Shown here piece after piece: positions 1-7,197 of a stretch of DNA of 64,000 bases. The notes beneath the pieces are model-generated. The model was not told where the DNA came from and made no database searches. It saw only the letters and a program-made list of their open reading frames with translations. The first letter of the stretch is position 1; each line of letters starts with the position of its first letter. The position numbers and the translations under genes are program-made. The stretch comes from Phreatobacter stygius (GTDB taxonomy: Bacteria; Pseudomonadota; Alphaproteobacteria; Rhizobiales; Phreatobacteraceae): positions 3,547,001 to 3,611,000 of the forward strand of contig NZ_CP039690.1 in assembly GCF_005144885.1 (NCBI RefSeq), in the 5' to 3' direction.

Positions 1-96
1 ATGCTTTTTCGTGGCATCGCCCAGGTTCTTAGCATCGCTTGGGTTCTTGGCATTCTTGACATCGCCCCGGCGAAGAGCGCGACGAGAGGAAGTCCC

Positions 97-1044
97 ATGC
101 AGGCGAACGGTATCGATCTCACCAAGGCCAGCGGCGTCTATGTGATTGCCGCCACCCCGTTCCATGACGATGGCCGTATCGACCTCACATCGACGGACAG
201 CATGGTCGATTTCTATCGCGCCTGCGGCGCCACCGGCATGACCATCCTTGGTGTCATGGGTGAAGCGCCGAAGCTCGACCAGGAGGAATCGGTCTCGCTG
301 TCGAAACACATCATCAAGCGCGCCGGGCCGTCCATGCCTGTTATCGTCGGCGTTTCGGCGCCTGGCTTTGCCAATATGCGCTCGCTGGCCCGCACCGTGA
401 TGGATGCCGGCGCCGCCGGTGTCATGATCGCGCCGCCCAACACGCTGCGCACCGACGACCAGATCATCACCTATTACAAGCAGGCGGTGGATGCGATCGG
501 CGACGACGTGCCTTTCGTCATCCAGGATTTCCCGATCACCTTCACGGTGGTCATGGCGCCCAAGGTGATCCGCTCGATCATCCAGGAACTGCCGTCCTGC
601 GTCATGTTGAAGCACGAGGACTGGCCGGGCCTGGAGAAGATCTCGACGCTGCGCGGTTTCGAGGCCGATGGCTCGATGCGCCACGTCTCGATCCTCTGCG
701 GCAATGGCGGCCTGTTCCTCGATTTCGAATGCGAGCGTGGCGCCGACGGCGCGATGACCGGCTACGCCTTCCCGGACATGCTGGTCGACGTGGTCAAGCT
801 GCAGCAGGCCGGCAAGCGCGACGCCGCCCATGATCTGTTCGACGCCCATCTGCCGCTGGTCCGCTACGAGCAGCAGCCGGGCGCCGGCCTCGCGGTGCGC
901 AAATATCTGATGAAGAAGCGTGGCGTGATCGCTTCCGATGCCCAGCGCAAGCCGGGCGCCGGCCTGTCGGCCAAGGCGCGCGCCGAGGTCGATTACCTGT
1001 TCGAGCGGCTGGCCCGCCACGACATTCGCGCCAAGGCGGCCTGA
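97..1044 (+). CDS. DapA-superfamily (dihydrodipicolinate synthase-like) aldolase/lyase of unknown substrate
   Basis: A 315-residue TIM-barrel protein of the class I aldolase (DapA/NAL) superfamily. The Schiff-base lysine is visible near residue 172 (motif VMLKHEDWPG) and the N-terminal ATPF motif of the family is present. Two signature positions differ from true DapA. The GTTGE loop reads GVMGE (about 52-56). The region that carries the catalytic Tyr (YNxP) reads QDFP (about 143-146), with no Tyr there. Lysine biosynthesis is therefore unlikely, and the substrate (a 2-keto acid cleaved or condensed with an aldehyde) cannot be named. I chose the ATG at 97 because a GAGAGGAAG ribosome site lies just before it. 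The open frame extends back to base 1, but that extension looks non-coding. It is followed 37 bp later by arfB. Confidence 0.8.
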   Translation: MQANGIDLTKASGVYVIAATPFHDDGRIDLTSTDSMVDFYRACGATGMTILGVMGEAPKLDQEESVSLSKHIIKRAGPSMPVIVGVSAPGFANMRSLARTVMDAGAAGVMIAPPNTLRTDDQIITYYKQAVDAIGDDVPFVIQDFPITFTVVMAPKVIRSIIQELPSCVMLKHEDWPGLEKISTLRGFEADGSMRHVSILCGNGGLFLDFECERGADGAMTGYAFPDMLVDVVKLQQAGKRDAAHDLFDAHLPLVRYEQQPGAGLAVRKYLMKKRGVIASDAQRKPGAGLSAKARAEVDYLFERLARHDIRAKAA

Positions 1045-1081
1045 CGCTTATCCGGGCGATCGAGCGGAGGGAAGGCGCGGC

Positions 1082-1510
1082 ATGGTCGACATGATCGAAG
1101 TCACGTCCTCGCTGTCGCTCCATCCCGACGATATCACGGTGACCTTCGTCCGGGCCTCCGGGCCCGGCGGGCAGAACGTCAACAAGGTTTCGACCGCCTG
1201 CGAGCTGCGCTTCAACCTCGCCGGCGCCGACCTGCCGCCCGACGTCAAGGCGCGGTTGGTGCCGCTGGTCGGCTCCCGGCTGACCAAGGACGGCGTGGTG
1301 GTGATCCAGGCCGACCGCTTCCGTTCGCAGGAGATGAATCGCGAGGACGCGCTGGCGCGCCTCGTCGATCTGGTCAAGCGCGCGGCGGTCAGGCCGAAGC
1401 GCCGCATCGCCACCCGGCCGACACGCGCCTCCAAGGAGCGCCGGCTGGAAGGCAAGTCCAAGCGCTCCGGCGTCAAGAAGACACGCAACGTCAAGCCGGG
1501 AATGGACTGA
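1082..1510 (+). CDS. arfB: Alternative ribosome-rescue peptidyl-tRNA hydrolase ArfB
   Basis: A 142-residue release-factor-like protein. The GGQ peptidyl-tRNA hydrolysis motif is at residues 29-31 (SGPGGQNVNK), and a strongly basic C-terminal tail runs from about residue 105 to the end (many K/R, ending NVKPGMD). This is the ArfB/YaeJ layout: one catalytic domain plus a tail that enters the empty mRNA channel of a stalled ribosome. It has no stop-codon recognition domain and is far too short for PrfA/PrfB. The protein hydrolyses peptidyl-tRNA on non-stop ribosomes as a backup to trans-translation. The ATG at 1082 follows a purine-rich GGAGGGAAGG stretch. It may be co-transcribed with the upstream aldolase gene. 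Confidence 0.92.
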   Translation: MVDMIEVTSSLSLHPDDITVTFVRASGPGGQNVNKVSTACELRFNLAGADLPPDVKARLVPLVGSRLTKDGVVVIQADRFRSQEMNREDALARLVDLVKRAAVRPKRRIATRPTRASKERRLEGKSKRSGVKKTRNVKPGMD

Positions 1511-1626
1511 GCGTCGACGCCACGTCCGCTTGGCTTAAACCCTCTCCGACCGGTCATCGCAGTACAGGGCTGCTCTCGCTCGCGCACGCCACCGTTCCGA
1601 ACGTCGAAAATAATTACTGCCGGGTC

Positions 1627-1652
1627 TGTCGATTTGGCGAAAGCCGTTCGTC
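1627..1652 (+). promoter_or_regulatory. Putative ECF42-type promoter of the MAPEG gene
   Basis: A TGTCGA box (1627-1632) is followed after 16 nt by CGTC (1649-1652) within GTTCGTCATTGCG. It lies about 38 bp before the MAPEG start codon. The same layout recurs before the yciI-ECF operon at 2096-2122, with 12 of 13 bases identical around the -10 box. ECF42 sigma factors, as I recall from work on Streptomyces, use TGTCGA at -35 and CG(A/T)C at -10. The assignment is an inference from the matching sequences. Confidence 0.55.
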
Positions 1653-1689
1653 ATTGCGCCGTCAATCCAGACCCAGACGGAGACAACTC

Positions 1690-2076
1690 ATGACCTTCCA
1701 GGTCACCGCATTTTATGCCGCGATCCTGGCGTTTGCCGTGATGGTACTTGCCAATGTGGTGAGCGCAAAGCGGGGCCGCGCCGGGATATCGATCCTGCAT
1801 GGCGACGACCTCGACCTCGCCTTGTGGACGCGCCGGCACGGCAATCTCATCGAGAACGTGCCGCTGGCGCTCATCCTCATGGCGCTCTGCGAGGCGCGCG
1901 GCCTCGGCCCGGGCTGGCTCAACGCCATGGGCATCCTGTTGATCGTCGCGCGCGCCGCCCACCTTGTTGGCCTCGATGCTTCGCGGCTAACCTCGCCGCT
2001 GCGCATTGCCGGCGGGGTCGGAACACAGATCGCCATGTTTGGCGCGGTCGGCTACCTGCTCTGGTCGCTGCGCTGA
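1690..2076 (+). CDS. MAPEG family membrane protein
   Basis: A 128-residue integral membrane protein with about four predicted hydrophobic segments (roughly 5-24, 56-72, 78-95, 106-126). The family motif of MAPEG proteins (microsomal glutathione transferase-like) is seen as RRHGNLIENVP at about 48-58, with conserved R, N, E and P. Bacterial MAPEG proteins are thought to conjugate or reduce hydrophobic electrophiles and lipid peroxides with glutathione; the actual substrate is unknown here. The ATG at 1690 is preceded by GGAGAC, so the longer frame upstream is not used. The promoter-like element at 1627-1652 matches that of the neighbouring ECF42 sigma operon. This suggests the gene is a target of that sigma factor. 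Confidence 0.85.
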   Translation: MTFQVTAFYAAILAFAVMVLANVVSAKRGRAGISILHGDDLDLALWTRRHGNLIENVPLALILMALCEARGLGPGWLNAMGILLIVARAAHLVGLDASRLTSPLRIAGGVGTQIAMFGAVGYLLWSLR

Positions 2077-2095
2077 TTTTTTTCTGAGACCCGAG

Positions 2096-2122
2096 AGTCG
2101 ATCGCGACAAGGCCTGTTCGTC
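2096..2122 (+). promoter_or_regulatory. Putative ECF42-type promoter of the yciI-like/sigma operon
   Basis: AGTCGA (2096-2101) is separated by 17 nt from CGTC (2119-2122), the latter within GTTCGTCATTACG (2116-2128). This 13-mer differs at one base from the one upstream of the MAPEG gene (1646-1658). Placement about 50 bp before the ATG at 2173 suits autoregulation of the ECF42 operon. The -35 box has one change (A for T), and the spacer is one base longer than in the MAPEG copy. Confidence 0.5.
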
Positions 2123-2172
2123 ATTACGTGCCGCTCATCGCGACGGCCACACGAACCAGAGGGAGCGCATCC

Positions 2173-2529
2173 ATGAAGTACATGGCCTTGATCTACCGGG
2201 CGCAGGATTCGTCGCCGGCCTATGGAACACCGGAATTCGGGCCCTTCATGGCCGCCTATCAGGCCGCCAATGAAAGGTTCGCCAAGGACGGCGTTCTGGT
2301 TGCCGGCGAAGCGCTCGAGGCGAGCTCGACCGCCACCACGGTGCGCGTCCGCAACGGCCGCACCGAGACGCTGGACGGACCGTTCGCCGAGTCCAAGGAA
2401 CAGCTCGGCGGCTATTACATTTTCGAGTGCGACAACCTCGATGACGCCATCCGCTACGCTGCCATGATCCCGACCGCCGCCTATGGCGCGGTAGAGGTCC
2501 GGCCGGTGCAGGACCTGACGCGATCATGA
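2173..2529 (+). CDS. YciI/DGPF domain protein, partner of the ECF42 sigma factor
   Basis: A 118-residue single-domain protein of the YCII-related superfamily. It carries the DGPF signature at residues 68-71 (LDGPFAESKEQLGGYYIFE) and begins MKYMALIY. Genes of this family are classical neighbours of ECF42 sigma factors, and their biochemical role is not established. The ATG at 2173 has a GAGGGAGCG ribosome site. The stop codon overlaps the start of the sigma factor gene (ATGA at 2526-2529), which indicates translational coupling. The pair should be expressed in fixed ratio from the promoter-like element at 2096-2122. Confidence 0.9.
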   Translation: MKYMALIYRAQDSSPAYGTPEFGPFMAAYQAANERFAKDGVLVAGEALEASSTATTVRVRNGRTETLDGPFAESKEQLGGYYIFECDNLDDAIRYAAMIPTAAYGAVEVRPVQDLTRS

Positions 2530-3797
2530 CGTCGGGCACGACGGAGGCGATTTCGATTCCGGACGAAATCGACCGGCTCGTTCGTCTCGATGGCGGTCGC
2601 CTCCTGTCGTGCCTGATCATCAATCTGCGCGATTTCCAGTTGGCCGAGGACAGTCTCCAGGACGCCTTGGAATCGGCCGTCATGCACTGGAGCCGGGATG
2701 GGCTGCCCGGCTCTCCATCGGCCTGGCTGATGCGAACGGCGCGGCGCAAGGCCATCGACCGGATCCGCAAGGCAGCCAGTTTCCGTTCCAAGTCGGCCGA
2801 GCTCGCCGCCTTGATCGTCCTGGACAACGCGGCCAGCCAGGATGACGAGACGGAAGCGATTGCCGACGAGCGCCTGAAACTCATCTTCACCTGCTGCCAT
2901 CCGGCGCTCGACCAGAAGACCAGCGTGGCTCTGACCCTGCGCGCGATCGGCGGTCTCAAGACCGAGGAGATCGCCAGGGCCTTCGTGGTGAGCCCGGATT
3001 CGATGGCCCAGCGGCTGGTGCGGGCGCGGCACAAGATCGCCAAGGCCGGTATTCCCTACGAGGTTCCGGGTCCCGATGGCTGGAGCCAGCGGCTGGATGC
3101 CGTGCTGGCCGTGATCTATCTGATCTTCAACGAGGGCTATGCGGCCTCATCGCAGCAGCACCTGAGAACCGAACTCTGCGTGGAGGCGATCAGGCTCGGT
3201 CGTGTGCTGACGGCGCTGTGCCCGCGCGAGCCGGAAGTGGAAGGCTTGCTGGCGCTGATGCTGCTTCATCAATCGCGCTGCGCAACGCGCCTGGATGGCC
3301 TCGGCGCAATCGTGTCCCTGGAAGACCAGGATCGCGGCCGCTGGGACCGCGGCCTGATCGCGGAGGGAACGACCTTGCTCGAACGGGCACTTCGCCGCGG
3401 CCGGCCCGGTCCCTACCAGTTGCAGGCGGCGATCGTCGCGGTTCACGCCGAGGGCGCGTCTTTTGCCGAGACGGATTGGCACGAGGTCGCGTTGATCTAC
3501 CAAACTCTGGTCGCCATGCGGCCGAACCCGGTGTTCGAGCTCAACCATATCGTCGCCTTGTCCTATGCACAGGGACCAGGCGTCGCCCTGGATCGGCTCG
3601 CGACGATCGCGGCGGCGCTTGGCGCCTATCAGCCCTATCACGCCGTCAGAGCCGACATTCTCGCCCGACTGGGCCAGGTCGAGCCGGCGCGGCGGGCTTA
3701 TCAGGAGGCGATCCGGCTCTCCGGCAACGATGCCGAAAGGCTGTTCCTGACCCAGCGGCTCGGCGCGCTCGTCGGCGCTCGCCAGACGCCGGCCTGA
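2526..3797 (+). CDS. ECF42-type RNA polymerase sigma factor with long C-terminal extension
   Basis: A 423-residue sigma-70 family protein. Region 2 is at about 12-85 (acidic, with DFQLAEDSLQDALESA). Region 4 is at about 135-180, with the helix-turn-helix KTEEIARAFVVSPDSMAQRL. A C-terminal extension of about 240 residues, helical and TPR-like, is the hallmark of the ECF42 group and replaces control by an anti-sigma factor. No anti-sigma gene is present nearby. The gene overlaps the DGPF gene by 4 nt, as usual for ECF42 loci. It probably transcribes its own operon and the MAPEG gene just upstream, judged from matching promoter motifs. What the C-terminal domain senses is unknown. Confidence 0.9.
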   Translation: MTSGTTEAISIPDEIDRLVRLDGGRLLSCLIINLRDFQLAEDSLQDALESAVMHWSRDGLPGSPSAWLMRTARRKAIDRIRKAASFRSKSAELAALIVLDNAASQDDETEAIADERLKLIFTCCHPALDQKTSVALTLRAIGGLKTEEIARAFVVSPDSMAQRLVRARHKIAKAGIPYEVPGPDGWSQRLDAVLAVIYLIFNEGYAASSQQHLRTELCVEAIRLGRVLTALCPREPEVEGLLALMLLHQSRCATRLDGLGAIVSLEDQDRGRWDRGLIAEGTTLLERALRRGRPGPYQLQAAIVAVHAEGASFAETDWHEVALIYQTLVAMRPNPVFELNHIVALSYAQGPGVALDRLATIAAALGAYQPYHAVRADILARLGQVEPARRAYQEAIRLSGNDAERLFLTQRLGALVGARQTPA

Positions 3798-3820
3798 GCC
3801 GCCCGATGGCGCGGTCGAGG

Positions 3821-4729
3821 TCAGACCAGGCCGGCTGCCCTGGCGATCTTGAACTGGCCGGCGAAGGCGGCATCCGCCGGTGCCGGTTCGGCCGCCAGGT
3901 CGAGCGCCGCGAAAGCCGCGGCATAGCGGGCGGCGAGTGCTTCGCCGCCGACGATCAGGGTCTTGCCGCCGACATCCGGCGCGAAGCTCCGGGCTTCGGC
4001 GATTTCGGCGCCGATCAGCAGGCCCGACAGCCGCTCGGCGGTCTCGTTCGCGGCAAAATCACCCAGCAGGCTGCCGGCCCGGAGCCGGAACAGCTTGCCG
4101 AGCAGGCCGGCGCCGGCATGGGCGGCACCGGCCCTGACGGCCTGTGCGAAAGCCTCGGGAGCGTCGACCGCTTCGGCTGTGGTCAGCCGGAGTACGCTGT
4201 GGTTCTTCACCGCGGCGAAGACGTCGCCGGTCATCGCGGTCCGAAACCCGACGATGCGGCCATCGGCGACATGAACCCATTTCGAATGGGTGCCGGGCAT
4301 GACGGCAAGCCGCGAGCCGGCGAGCTCCAGGCCGGCGATCTGGGTCTCTTCGCCGCGCATCACGTCCGGCTCGCCGTCGGTGCCGCGAAACGACAGGCCG
4401 GTGACGAAGGCGATGCGCCGGCCGGCAGGTGTCTCGATGCGCCTCAGCGCCCCGGCAAGGTCGGCCGGGTCGGCCGGGCAGGCGAGATAGGGCGTCTCGA
4501 CCCAGCCGGTGCGGCTTGTCACCATGCCGGATGCGATGATCGGCAGCACCCCCGCCGTTTCCCATTGGGCAATCGACCCTGCCAGGACGGCCTCGAAGGC
4601 GCCGTCCCTGATCGAAACCAGCCCGTCGGAACCTTCGACGCGGTCGCGGATGGCGCCCGTGCCGTCCATCAGCGCCGCCCGAAACGAAGTGGTGCCCCAG
4701 TCGATCCCGATCAGCTTGCCGTCGGCCAT
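3821..4729 (-). CDS. dgoK: 2-dehydro-3-deoxygalactonokinase
   Basis: A 302-residue protein that begins with the ASKHA-kinase phosphate-1 motif GIDWGTTSFRAAL (residues 8-20) and has a conserved PGTHSKWVH segment in the middle. Both fit the DgoK family. DgoK phosphorylates 2-keto-3-deoxygalactonate with ATP in the De Ley-Doudoroff galactonate pathway. The usual partner, dgoA (KDPGal aldolase), is not found nearby, so the gene stands alone here. I chose the ATG at 4729 because GGAGAG lies about 10 nt upstream and the frame further upstream reads as non-coding. It converges with the sigma factor gene and is divergent from fhs. Confidence 0.88.
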   Translation of the reverse strand: MADGKLIGIDWGTTSFRAALMDGTGAIRDRVEGSDGLVSIRDGAFEAVLAGSIAQWETAGVLPIIASGMVTSRTGWVETPYLACPADPADLAGALRRIETPAGRRIAFVTGLSFRGTDGEPDVMRGEETQIAGLELAGSRLAVMPGTHSKWVHVADGRIVGFRTAMTGDVFAAVKNHSVLRLTTAEAVDAPEAFAQAVRAGAAHAGAGLLGKLFRLRAGSLLGDFAANETAERLSGLLIGAEIAEARSFAPDVGGKTLIVGGEALAARYAAAFAALDLAAEPAPADAAFAGQFKIARAAGLV

Positions 4730-4890
4730 GTCAGTGCGCTCTCCATTCGTCCGGTTGGTTCTATCCGACAGGCCGCACCCGGCGCCCAAGCTTGTCCTGC
4801 ATGGCGGCCTTTCATGGACCCCTTGAGCCCGTTGGGGTAGGGACCCTATAGAGCCCTGTCCCATCCCGTGAAGCCCAGTGCCGATAAACC

Positions 4891-6564
4891 ATGTCCCATG
4901 ATCTTGCCGTGGCCCGCGCCGCGACCTTGCAGCCCATCGCGGCGATCGCCGAGAAGATCGGAATTCCCGCCGAGGCTCTCGATCCCCACGGCAAATATAT
5001 CGCCAAGTTCGACGGCGACTTCCTGGCCGGGCTGAAAGGCCGCCCGGATGGCAAGCTGGTGCTGGTGACGGCGATCAACCCGACGCCGGCCGGCGAGGGC
5101 AAGACCACCACCACGATCGGGCTTGGCGACGGCCTCAACCGGATCGGCAAGCGCGCGGTGATCGCGCTGCGCGAGCCTTCGCTCGGGCCGGTTTTCGGGG
5201 TCAAGGGTGGCGCCACCGGCGGCGGCCGGGCCCAGGTCCTGCCGATGGAAGCGATCAATCTGCACTTCACCGGCGATTTTCACGCCATCACCTCGGCGCA
5301 TAACCTGCTCGCGGCGCTGGTCGACAACCACGTCTATTGGGGCAACAGCCTCGGCATCGACATCAGGAGGATCGTCTGGCGCCGGGTCATGGACATGAAC
5401 GACCGGGCGTTGCGCGCAACCACGGTCGGGCTTGGCGGGGTGACCAATGGCTTTGCCCGCGAGGACGGTTTCGACATCACGGTCGCCTCCGAGGTGATGG
5501 CCTGTTTCTGCCTGGCCGATGATCTCGCCGATCTGGAGGCGCGGCTGTCGCGCATCGTGGTGGCCTATACCCGGGCGAAGAAGCCGGTAACCGCTGGCGA
5601 CCTCAATGCCGCGGGCGCCATGACCGCCCTTCTGAAGGACGCCATCAAGCCGAATATCGTGCAGACCATCGAAGGCTCGCCGGCGCTGATCCACGGCGGT
5701 CCTTTCGCCAATATCGCCCATGGCTGCAATTCGGTGATCGCCACCAAGGCAGCCCTCAAACTTGGCGACTATGTGGTCACCGAAGCCGGCTTCGGTGCCG
5801 ACCTCGGAGCCGAGAAGTTCTTCAACATCAAATGCCGCAAGGCCGGGCTGAAGCCCTCGGCCTCGGTCATCGTCGCCACCGTCCGCGCGCTCAAGATGAA
5901 TGGCGGGGTGGCCAAGGCGGATCTCGCGCGCGAGAACCTGGAGGCGCTGCGGCAAGGCCTGGTCAATCTCGGCCGCCATGTCGTCAATGTGCGTTCCTTC
6001 GGCATCCCGGTGGTGGTCGCCATCAACCATTTCACCTCCGACACCGAAGCCGAACATGCGCTGATCGCGCGGATCTGTGCGGAGCAGTTCGGCGTCGAGG
6101 CGATCCAGTGCCGCCATTGGGCCGAGGGCGGCAAGGGGGCCGAACTGCTGGCCGAAAAGGTGGTGGCGCTGTGCGAAGCCGGCACGGCGCATTTTGCGCC
6201 GACCTATCCCGACGATCTCGGCCTCGCCGACAAGATCCGTGCCGTTGCGACCCGGATCTATGGCGCAGCCGATGTCGTGATCTCGGCCAAGGCCGCCGCC
6301 GATCTCGCGGCTTTCGAAGCCGCCGGTTTCGGCAAGCTGCCGGTCTGCATGGCCAAGACGCAATATTCCTTTTCGGCCGACCCGACCTTGCTCGGCGCGC
6401 CGAGCGGCCATGTCGTCCCGGTGCGCGAGGTTCGGCTGTCGGCCGGCGCCGGCTTCGTCGTCGCCATCTGCGGAGAGATCATGACCATGCCCGGCTTGCC
6501 CAGGTTGCCGGCGGCCGAAGCGATCCACGTCAATCCGGACGGTGAGATCGAGGGGTTGTTCTGA
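4891..6564 (+). CDS. fhs: Formate--tetrahydrofolate ligase
   Basis: A 557-residue protein of normal family length. The nucleotide-binding P-loop [16 protein letters not shown] lies at about 63-78 and is the signature of formyltetrahydrofolate synthetase. Further conserved blocks are [20 protein letters not shown] and [11 protein letters not shown]. The enzyme condenses formate, ATP and THF to 10-formyl-THF in the cytosol and feeds C1 units into purine, fMet and serine synthesis. The start [10 protein letters not shown] agrees with homologues. It is a single gene that converges with the CxxC protein downstream, leaving only 18 bp between stop codons. Confidence 0.97.
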   Translation: MSHDLAVARAATLQPIAAIAEKIGIPAEALDPHGKYIAKFDGDFLAGLKGRPDGKLVLVTAINPTPAGEGKTTTTIGLGDGLNRIGKRAVIALREPSLGPVFGVKGGATGGGRAQVLPMEAINLHFTGDFHAITSAHNLLAALVDNHVYWGNSLGIDIRRIVWRRVMDMNDRALRATTVGLGGVTNGFAREDGFDITVASEVMACFCLADDLADLEARLSRIVVAYTRAKKPVTAGDLNAAGAMTALLKDAIKPNIVQTIEGSPALIHGGPFANIAHGCNSVIATKAALKLGDYVVTEAGFGADLGAEKFFNIKCRKAGLKPSASVIVATVRALKMNGGVAKADLARENLEALRQGLVNLGRHVVNVRSFGIPVVVAINHFTSDTEAEHALIARICAEQFGVEAIQCRHWAEGGKGAELLAEKVVALCEAGTAHFAPTYPDDLGLADKIRAVATRIYGAADVVISAKAAADLAAFEAAGFGKLPVCMAKTQYSFSADPTLLGAPSGHVVPVREVRLSAGAGFVVAICGEIMTMPGLPRLPAAEAIHVNPDGEIEGLF

Positions 6565-6582
6565 TCGGTGCGATCGGGATCG

Positions 6583-7191
6583 TCAGGCGCTCGGGTGCCA
6601 GAGCGGCGCATAACCCGCGGCGAGCACTGCGACGATCGCTGGTGGCGTCAACAGCCTGGCCTCGCCCGCCGGCCTTGCCCGCGGCCGGCCATAACCGGCG
6701 AATGACCAGGGCAGGAACGCGCCGCCCCTGACGGCGAAAGGCGCGCCGCCGACGGCGACCATCGCGCCGTCAGGCAGTGCGTCGATGGCACCGCCATGGG
6801 TCCGCTTGGCACGGCCATCCAGGCGCTCGGACTGCAATACGAGATCCATCGCCGGCGCCCGCGGCGGCGCGGGCAGGCCCTTGGCCTGTGCCCAGGCCGC
6901 GGCGAAGCGTGTGGCGTCAGCGCGGCGGCATTCGAAACAGGGCCGATGACCGGCGGCGAAAGCGGTGGGCTCGTCGAGAAAGAACAATTCCGTATAGCCG
7001 CGGTCCATCACCTTGCGGCGGCGGCCCTTGAACGACAGCACGCAGCAGAGCCATTGCCGCGAGGCCCAGGGCCGCGCCTTGAGCGTCCGGTCGTCGCGGT
7101 GAAACCTGCCGCCGCGATTGCCGAAGAACAGTCCGCGCTCCGGAACCGCCTGGATCGTCCCGAAGGGATCGACGCGGTTGGTCAGCGCCAT
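6583..7191 (-). CDS. Conserved protein of unknown function with GHRPCxxCRR motif
   Basis: A 202-residue soluble protein that I do not recognise as a characterised family. The striking block is FFLDEPTAFAAGHRPCFECR with two cysteines (C85, C88) beside a histidine, suggestive of a small metal site. It resembles the Ada-type metal-binding segment only loosely, and there is no methyltransferase or glycosylase domain. An Arg-rich segment (KGRRRK) lies at about 55-60, and the C-terminus is hydrophobic and Pro/Ala-rich. No signal peptide or membrane segment is seen. The reading frame is intact and its start codon abuts the L,D-transpeptidase stop (7198), so the two may be one transcript. A nucleic-acid role is possible but unproven. 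Confidence 0.7.
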   Translation of the reverse strand: MALTNRVDPFGTIQAVPERGLFFGNRGGRFHRDDRTLKARPWASRQWLCCVLSFKGRRRKVMDRGYTELFFLDEPTAFAAGHRPCFECRRADATRFAAAWAQAKGLPAPPRAPAMDLVLQSERLDGRAKRTHGGAIDALPDGAMVAVGGAPFAVRGGAFLPWSFAGYGRPRARPAGEARLLTPPAIVAVLAAGYAPLWHPSA

Positions 7192-7197
7192 GGCGGC

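Noticed and set aside
3218-4840. A 540-codon plus-strand frame over the sigma factor 3' end and dgoK
   Set aside because: It spans two real genes in other frames or strands, has low-complexity Arg/Gly/Ala composition and matches no family.
4846-6528. A 560-codon minus-strand frame opposite fhs
   Set aside because: It is antisense to a highly conserved enzyme gene, and its composition (many G, D, R, H) is that of a shadow frame.
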